A model generated the notes under the pieces. That model made no database searches, had not been told where the DNA came from, and saw only the letters and a list, made by a program, of their open reading frames with translations. Positions 5,585 to 9,454 of a stretch of DNA of 9,454 nt are shown here, piece by piece; the first letter of the stretch is position 1, and the number at the start of each line of letters is the position of its first letter. Source of the stretch: a bacterium (GTDB taxonomy: Archaea; Thermoplasmatota; Thermoplasmata; Lutacidiplasmatales; UBA184). The stretch spans positions 1 to 9,454 of the forward strand of contig JAKBKR010000058.1 of the NCBI GenBank assembly GCA_021832495.1. The letters are read 5' to 3'. Both the position numbers and the translations under genes were made by a program.

Positions 5585-5872
5585 TCAGCTGCGCTGCTTC
5601 TCGGCGACCTTATCGAAGCGGACCAGGGCATCGGAATAGTTGTCCGAAAGGGACTTGAGGACCCGTTTGAGAACCGCCTGAGGCTTCTCACCCTTCGTCT
5701 TGAGGTAGAGGCCCGGATCTTCCGCGAAGGGGTGCCCTATGTAGTATCTCGCCTCGACGACGGCCTCCTCGGCCTGGAGCCCCTCGACGAGCGGCACCAG
5801 GATGGTCTCGGCGCCTTTCGGGAGCGAAAGGCGCAGGAAGTCGTGCCCCTTTTCCACCAGTTTTACCTGCAT
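5585..5872 (-). CDS. rpo11: DNA-directed RNA polymerase subunit Rpo11 (RpoL)
   Basis: Subunit L of archaeal RNA polymerase, the counterpart of eukaryotic Rpb11 and of the bacterial alpha N-terminal domain, which pairs with Rpo3 (D) during assembly. 95 residues, the normal size. Seen: N-terminal beta strands (1-18), helix PLVEGLQAEEAVVEARYY (27-44), then IGHPFAEDPGLYLKTKGEKP (45-64), the family hallmark (HPL..P.LY.KT.G), and a C-terminal helix AVLKRVLKSL (66-75). The usual DHTLxN motif near residue 20 is replaced by AETILVPLV, so the copy is divergent there. It lies 23 bases after the aIF1 stop and 14 bases before kptA, so one operon is likely. No Shine-Dalgarno precedes the ATG; start chosen because it matches the family's N-terminus. 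Confidence 0.9.
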   Translation of the reverse strand: MQVKLVEKGHDFLRLSLPKGAETILVPLVEGLQAEEAVVEARYYIGHPFAEDPGLYLKTKGEKPQAVLKRVLKSLSDNYSDALVRFDKVAEKQRS

Positions 5873-5895
5873 GATTGTGATGTGTCCCGAGGGCC

Positions 5896-6174
5896 TTAGC
5901 CGCCCGAAATGTGATAGCCCAAGGCCTCCAGCTTTTCCTTGGCCCGCCGGAAGTGATCCCCGTTGAGGACGATCTCGCCGTCTTTGGACGTCCCCCCCGT
6001 GGCTAGGGCGGTCTTGAGTTGGCGGGTGATATCGTGAAGGTTCGTGTCCTTCGGGAATCCGGCGATGATGGTGGCGGGCTTGTTGTACCGCCGCTTCTCG
6101 ACCCGGACGGTGAGGACGGATTCTTCCCGGTCGAGCTCCTTGGTGATCTCCTGCAGCGGATCGTATTCCTGCAC
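5896..6174 (-). CDS. Translation initiation factor aIF1 (SUI1 family), GTG start
   Basis: Small-subunit factor that guards start-codon selection and supports initiator tRNA placement in archaeal ribosomes. 92 residues, single SUI1 domain (about 20-92): VRVEKRRYNKPATIIAGF (24-41), the central loop and helix LHDITRQLKTALATGGTSKD (47-66), then GEIVLNGDHFRRAKEKLEALGY (67-88). The basic KRRY and the ATGGT.KDG.I.L.GDH block are family signatures. The first 20 residues lack the zinc-binding cysteines present in many archaeal aIF1 proteins. Start is GTG at 6174; the frame stays open upstream but with Pro/Gly-rich sequence unlike the family. A TATA-like TCAAATACC (6219-6211) on the minus strand would place the transcript start near 6189. 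Rpo11 and kptA follow closely, suggesting one transcript from here. Confidence 0.9.
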   Translation of the reverse strand: MQEYDPLQEITKELDREESVLTVRVEKRRYNKPATIIAGFPKDTNLHDITRQLKTALATGGTSKDGEIVLNGDHFRRAKEKLEALGYHISGG

Positions 6175-6210
6175 GTTCTTTGCTGACTCAACCCCAGAAG
6201 AGGGCCGGAG

Positions 6211-6219
6211 GTATTTGAC
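6211..6219 (-). promoter_or_regulatory. Candidate TATA box of the aIF1-rpo11-kptA cluster
   Basis: Minus strand TCAAATACC preceded by CAAAG, in the 76-base gap between the HTH_10 stop and the aIF1 GTG. Its centre is about 41 bases before the GTG, giving a leader near 15 bases. Weak consensus; cotranscription from the HTH_10 gene remains possible. Confidence 0.4.
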
Positions 6220-6250
6220 TTTGTGCCCCTCCAGGGGCGCCGGCGGTGGG

Positions 6251-7081
6251 TCATGAACGAGCCCGCCGCACCCGTCTATGTCGGCGCAAAGCGTGGGAGG
6301 GCCCGCTCGGGAAGGGCTTCGACCCGTTCCTGCCCGCTCTCGGTAGTGGCCGGGGGTTCTCCCCCGACTTCGGGTTGGCTGGGAGCAGTACGGGTTTCCC
6401 TCGGGTGGTGAGGTAGGCGTGCAGGGCGGCGCTGCTGTTCTCTATCAGACGCCGTTGTCCTTTACGGAGATGTTCCCCGAAGGTTGACCGCGAGAGTCCA
6501 AGTCCCCGGGCCACCTCCTCCCATCGGGCCCGGGACGGCACCTCTAGGAGACCGCCCTTGATGGCGGCTAGCATGACTTCGACCTGCTTCGTGGTGAGCC
6601 CATCGAACAGATGTACCGAGGCCACGGGAAGCTCCACCAAGGATTCGAGGCCCGGGAGATCAGCGACAGACAGGACCTCGATATCACCAACCTGTCGCAG
6701 TTGGGAGAAAAAACGCTGAAGTCGCCTTCGGCCCGGAGAGATCAGACGATACGTCTCCCAGCCTTTGTAGTAGTGGACCGGGGGAAGGAACCACAACCCA
6801 CTCCGCCGGGCCATGTTGGTCACGGACGGGGGCGACGCCCATTGGAATTCGGGCACGGTCGTGAGGGCGATCGCCCCGGCACGGACAAGCACCCGACCGC
6901 GGAAGGTGGTCCGGATGTCGGAAAGCACGCGTCGGAGCTCCAGCTCGTCCGGTGAAGATACGAGGAACGTGTCCCTCAGATTGTCGCACCACAGGAGGAG
7001 GAGCGTCTCTGGATAACGAACGGACACTTCACAATACGGGCAAGGATGGCGCACGCGGAACCGGGCATCCACGATCTCCAT
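6251..7081 (-). CDS. HTH_10 (bacterio-opsin activator type) transcriptional regulator
   Basis: 276-residue cytoplasmic regulator. The C-terminal HTH_10 domain spans about 161-215: LTTKQVEVMLAAIKGG (162-177), a short loop, WEEVARGLGLSRSTFGEHLR (187-206) with the recognition helix at SRSTFGEHLRKGQRRLI. This is the archaeal domain known from Bat, the bacterio-opsin activator. The N-terminal region (1-150) begins HPCPYCEVSVRYPE (12-25) with a C14-x2-C17 pair plus C32, a pattern I associate with euryarchaeal, especially Thermoplasmata, HTH_10 proteins; the cysteines may sense redox or metal. An unusual feature is a 60-residue Pro/Arg-rich tail after the domain, probably disordered. ATG at 7081 has a TATA-like element about 30 bases upstream. 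It precedes aIF1 by 76 bases and diverges from a GyrI-like gene. Targets unknown; autoregulation is plausible. Confidence 0.85.
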   Translation of the reverse strand: MEIVDARFRVRHPCPYCEVSVRYPETLLLLWCDNLRDTFLVSSPDELELRRVLSDIRTTFRGRVLVRAGAIALTTVPEFQWASPPSVTNMARRSGLWFLPPVHYYKGWETYRLISPGRRRLQRFFSQLRQVGDIEVLSVADLPGLESLVELPVASVHLFDGLTTKQVEVMLAAIKGGLLEVPSRARWEEVARGLGLSRSTFGEHLRKGQRRLIENSSAALHAYLTTRGKPVLLPANPKSGENPRPLPRAGRNGSKPFPSGPSHALRRHRRVRRARS

Positions 7082-7087
7082 ACCAAG

Positions 7088-7131
7088 GCCGGGATAACAC
7101 CGGCGCTCTTAATCGAGCCGCCCCAGGGCGG
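7088..7131. promoter_or_regulatory. Two palindromes flanking the HTH_10 promoter
   Basis: GCCGG-N7-CCGGC (7088-7104) lies between the TATA element and the HTH_10 start, and CCGCCC-CA-GGGCGG (7118-7131) lies just upstream of the TATA element. The minus-strand TATA-like ATTAAG (7113-7108) sits between them. Both are in the spacer shared with the divergent GyrI-like gene, so one regulator could control both genes. Candidate operators only. Confidence 0.4.
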
Positions 7132-7170
7132 TTTCAATGTCATCTCTTCTTGGGTGTTAAGGATACTCGA

Positions 7171-7175
7171 GGAGG
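7171..7175 (+). promoter_or_regulatory. Shine-Dalgarno of the GyrI-like gene
   Basis: GGAGG nine bases before the ATG at 7185. A TATA-like TGTTAAGGATA (7156-7166) just upstream is too close to be the promoter of a leadered message, so the true promoter is unclear. Confidence 0.5.
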
Positions 7176-7184
7176 CGAGGGAAG

Positions 7185-7637
7185 ATGACAGTAGACTTTG
7201 AACTGAAGAAGGTGCCGAGCATCCATGTGGCGTCGATATCGCGGATCACGCCATGGAAGGAAGGCGTCCTCCGGACCGAATTCCGAGAGTTGACAGCGTG
7301 GGCGGCGGAAGCAGGACTGCGTACGGGCCGTTGGATCTTCTCCCACCCATCCGATGACCGGTGGATCGCCTGCCTTGAAGTGGAGGGAGAGGCCGCCCCC
7401 CGCGGGAAGATCCGGATGAAAACGCTACCGGCCACCTGGGTGGCCCGAGTCGTCTTCAACCCGGATGAGATCGCGGACCGCGTGATCTACCATGGCCTCT
7501 CCGACTGGGTACGCTGGCGAAAGAGATACAAGGAGATCTCGGGGACCCGAGGTTCCCGGGAGGTCTATTCCGGAGATCCCTGGTCGGACGCCGACGCTTG
7601 GGCGCACTGCGAAGTGCAGTTCCTTGTCCGGAAGTAG
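7185..7637 (+). CDS. GyrI-like / AraC effector-binding-domain protein
   Basis: 150-residue stand-alone small-molecule-binding protein of the GyrI-like (AraC_E_bind) fold. Seen: opening strand DFELKKVPSIHVASIS (4-19), helix LRTEFRELTAWAAEAGL (29-45), PSDDRWIACLEVEG (55-68), the family's RMKTLPATWVARVVF (77-91), a helix DRVIYHGLSDWVRWRKRY (98-115) and a closing SDADAWAHCEVQFLVRK (134-150) equivalent to the D-P..T...E...PV.K ending. There is no DNA-binding domain, so it may be a hydrolase-like or ligand-sequestering protein, or act with a separate regulator. The divergent HTH_10 gene is a natural partner by position (inference). Start supported by GGAGG. It converges on the TPR gene with a 60-base gap. 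Confidence 0.75.
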   Translation: MTVDFELKKVPSIHVASISRITPWKEGVLRTEFRELTAWAAEAGLRTGRWIFSHPSDDRWIACLEVEGEAAPRGKIRMKTLPATWVARVVFNPDEIADRVIYHGLSDWVRWRKRYKEISGTRGSREVYSGDPWSDADAWAHCEVQFLVRK

Positions 7638-7687
7638 ATCACGCCGCCCCCTGGATGATGCCCCCGATCTGAGGTCCCGGAAGGGCG

Positions 7688-7702
7688 GGTGATTATTTCA
7701 CC
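7688..7702. terminator. Small hairpin between convergent genes
   Basis: GGTGA-TTATT-TCACC forms a 5-base stem with an AT-rich loop, and includes the stop codon of the minus-strand TPR gene. It could mark the end of both convergent transcripts. The stem is short and no T run follows on either strand, so confidence is low. Confidence 0.25.
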
Positions 7703-9454
7703 GAGGGAAGATCTCCCGGATCCAAAGGGGGCAGCTTTCCAACTTCACCCCGCTTCGCACAATCTCGGAGCGGGCAGTGGACGCATAGGTCTTTGCGAGG
7801 GTAGAGGACCCGTAGAGCGATTCCCAACGAGCCATGGCAGCCGCAAGCCAACCCCCCCAGAACATGTTCGGATGATCCTTGAGGAGTCGAGAGGCCGCCG
7901 TTAGGGATTCCCGAGCGGCGGAAAGGTCGCCGGACCGCTCCTCCAATAGTGAACGGACCCGCAAGAGATTCGTCAGTTCCCCGGGCTCGAGCTCCTCCTT
8001 CCGGGCCTCGACACGGTCGAGTGCGGAACGAGCTGCCCCGACGTCGTCCAACTCGAGATAGGCCTCGGCAAGGAACGAGAGCGCCAAGGCTCGTCCCGCC
8101 TCGTTGGAAGTGGTCTGGTCCAAACCGTTGGCACACCGATCGCGAAGGTCCTTCCACCGCTCTTCCCGCCACAGGATGTACGCTTCGCCGATGTTCAGGT
8201 GCTCGGCGATATCCTTCAGATCGAACCGGTCGCAGTACTGTTGTCCTTCCGCCAGGAACTGGCGTGCGCGTTCGGTCTTTCCCCGGAATGAACAGCTGAT
8301 GACGAGGTTCCCATACGCGACGGACATGGCCCGGATGTCCCCGCGGCTACGCGCGAGGGTAAGAGCCCGTTCCTGGCTCGCTTCCCCTTCCTCTAGGTCA
8401 CCCTCGATCTCGGCGATGGCCCCTTTCAGGCCTGCGCAGAAGATCTCAAGGAACGGCGTACCCATTTCCTTCGCCAGTTGCTGGAGTTGTTCAAGCGCGT
8501 CCTTAGCCTCTGGGATGCGCCCCAGGTAAGCCAAGGAATGCCCGCGGGCGTAGGCCATTCGACCCTTGACCCACGGCTCCTTGATTTCTCGGAGCACGGG
8601 TTCGATTTGGACAACCTCTTGGAGAACGGCGGCGTACTTGGCTTGGCGAATGAGGATACCGACGCGGACCAAAGCCGCCACCGCCACCCACTTGGGATCG
8701 ACCTTGCCGGAGCTTGCCTCGAGTTCGGGGGTGAGGATCGCCATCAGTTCCCGGGCGTCACGAATGTTGACGGCGGCGAGTGCATATGCGAGGAGGATCT
8801 TTGCCGAGAGCTGGTCCGCGGCCGAGACCGGGAGTTCGGTGAGCGATCGGAGCATGCGGATGAGGGAGGCGTTGCTGCCGATCTCAAGCAGCAGCCGTTC
8901 GCTGACCGCCACCCCTTCCCGATACCGCTCTTCCGGGGGAGCCCCTCCAATCCGCAGCAGGTCGTCCAACCACCGGTGGTATCGTTCCACGGTTTCCGGG
9001 GCGTGGTTGGTGAGGGCCCTGTCCAGGGCCTTGCGCACCCAAGGCAGGCCTTCGGTTGGCACCAAAGCCTCGTAGAAGAGGCGACTCACGACCTCGACCT
9101 CGTCAGGGCGGTAGACCTTCCACCATCGGGCGAGCTCCCCGGCCCTTTTCCGGAATTCCGGCTCGGGAAGCTCGGCCCGCGTGACTTCCCAGACCAAGGG
9201 GTGGGAGAACGCCCACCGCCCCGGTTCGGATGCCGCCTCGAGCAGATGAAGGTCCCGTTCCAAATGGTGAAGGCCCTCCCGGAGGAGTCCCGCGTCTCGG
9301 GAGAGGACCGATACGAGGGGGGGAAGATCGAATTCGCTGCCCACGATCGATGCCCACCGGAGTAGTTCAAGTTCATCGCTCGTCAGTAGGGAGAGTCGTC
9401 GCGCGACCAGGCGTCGCAAAGTGGGGGCGATGGTCGTGCTCAACGCCGAAGCAA
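7698..9454 (-). CDS. TPR-repeat protein with STAND-type winged helix, C-terminal part (runs off right edge)
   Basis: The minus frame is open to the right edge, so about 584 residues of a longer protein are seen. The visible N-terminus (about residues 11-95) looks like the winged-helix segment that follows the ATPase in STAND proteins of the MalT/AfsR/adenylate-cyclase-associated type (COG3899-like): LTSDELELLRWASIVGSEFD, then a helix pair and the hallmark FSHPLVWEVTRAEL. Behind it lie tetratricopeptide-like helical repeats, clear around YARGHSLAYLGRIPEAKDAL, AYGNLVISCSFRGKTERARQ and LSFLAEAYLELDDVGAARSAL, six or more in all. No DNA-binding domain is in the C-terminal part. Such proteins sense a ligand and oligomerise to drive a regulator or effector; the effector domain and Walker motifs, if present, lie outside the window. 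A TTG at 9443 is not a reliable start because the frame continues beyond it. Confidence 0.75.
   Translation of the reverse strand, partial: ASALSTTIAPTLRRLVARRLSLLTSDELELLRWASIVGSEFDLPPLVSVLSRDAGLLREGLHHLERDLHLLEAASEPGRWAFSHPLVWEVTRAELPEPEFRKRAGELARWWKVYRPDEVEVVSRLFYEALVPTEGLPWVRKALDRALTNHAPETVERYHRWLDDLLRIGGAPPEERYREGVAVSERLLLEIGSNASLIRMLRSLTELPVSAADQLSAKILLAYALAAVNIRDARELMAILTPELEASSGKVDPKWVAVAALVRVGILIRQAKYAAVLQEVVQIEPVLREIKEPWVKGRMAYARGHSLAYLGRIPEAKDALEQLQQLAKEMGTPFLEIFCAGLKGAIAEIEGDLEEGEASQERALTLARSRGDIRAMSVAYGNLVISCSFRGKTERARQFLAEGQQYCDRFDLKDIAEHLNIGEAYILWREERWKDLRDRCANGLDQTTSNEAGRALALSFLAEAYLELDDVGAARSALDRVEARKEELEPGELTNLLRVRSLLEERSGDLSAARESLTAASRLLKDHPNMFWGGWLAAAMARWESLYGSSTLAKTYASTARSEIVRSGVKLESCPLWIREIFPR

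Noticed and set aside
5004..5639. Plus-strand frame of 211 codons opposite kptA
   Set aside because: Antisense to kptA, whose domains and catalytic residues are clear on the minus strand.
8478..9365. Plus-strand frame of 295 codons opposite the TPR gene
   Set aside because: Antisense shadow; the minus strand shows TPR repeats and a STAND winged helix over the same bases.
1..9454. CRISPR array, insertion sequence or prophage
   Set aside because: No regularly spaced repeats, no transposase or integrase reading frame and no terminal inverted repeats were seen.

Overview
This window looks like chromosomal DNA from a GC-rich archaeon, most likely a Thermoplasmata-type euryarchaeote. It carries an archaeal aIF1 (SUI1), an archaeal/eukaryotic-type RNA polymerase subunit Rpo11 (RpoL), an archaeal tRNA 2'-phosphotransferase (KptA) with an N-terminal zinc knuckle, and a bacterio-opsin-activator type (HTH_10) regulator with a CPYC-containing N-terminal domain. 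TATA-like boxes sit about 25-30 bases before several starts, which suggests leaderless or short-leader transcripts. The lineage call is inference from gene content; no rRNA is present. Layout is dense and single-copy, with no CRISPR array, insertion sequence, tRNA or rRNA that I could find.

Left region (1-2434, minus strand): a B12-binding-domain radical SAM protein of unknown reaction is followed 10 bases later by a UbiD-family (prenylated-FMN) decarboxylase that runs off the left edge. The UbiD gene has no ATG; it appears to start at a TTG. The pair looks like one operon with a strong Shine-Dalgarno sequence and an imperfect inverted repeat over its probable promoter.

Middle (2435-4830): two small VOC-superfamily (glyoxalase-fold) genes point toward each other (2595-2969 plus, 3261-3650 minus) across a 291-base stretch where I see no gene. 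Next come an unrecognised 84-residue charged helical protein (plus), transcribed divergently from the second VOC gene across a region with a 7+7 palindrome, and then a winged-helix regulator with a textbook leaderless promoter.

Information-processing cluster (4896-7081, all minus): HTH_10 regulator, then aIF1, rpo11 and kptA. The last three are closely spaced and probably cotranscribed, linking translation initiation, transcription and tRNA repair. The two internal starts have no Shine-Dalgarno sequence.

Right region (7082-9454): a GyrI/AraC-effector-like small-molecule-binding protein diverges from the HTH_10 gene across a palindrome-rich 103-base spacer. A long TPR protein with an N-terminal STAND-type winged-helix segment converges on it and runs off the right edge, so its ATPase part, if any, lies outside the window.

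The most interesting parts are the radical SAM-B12/UbiD operon, the orphan 84-residue gene with its palindromic promoter, and the aIF1-Rpo11-KptA cluster with its HTH_10/GyrI-like divergent neighbour pair. No clear new defence or mobile system is visible.
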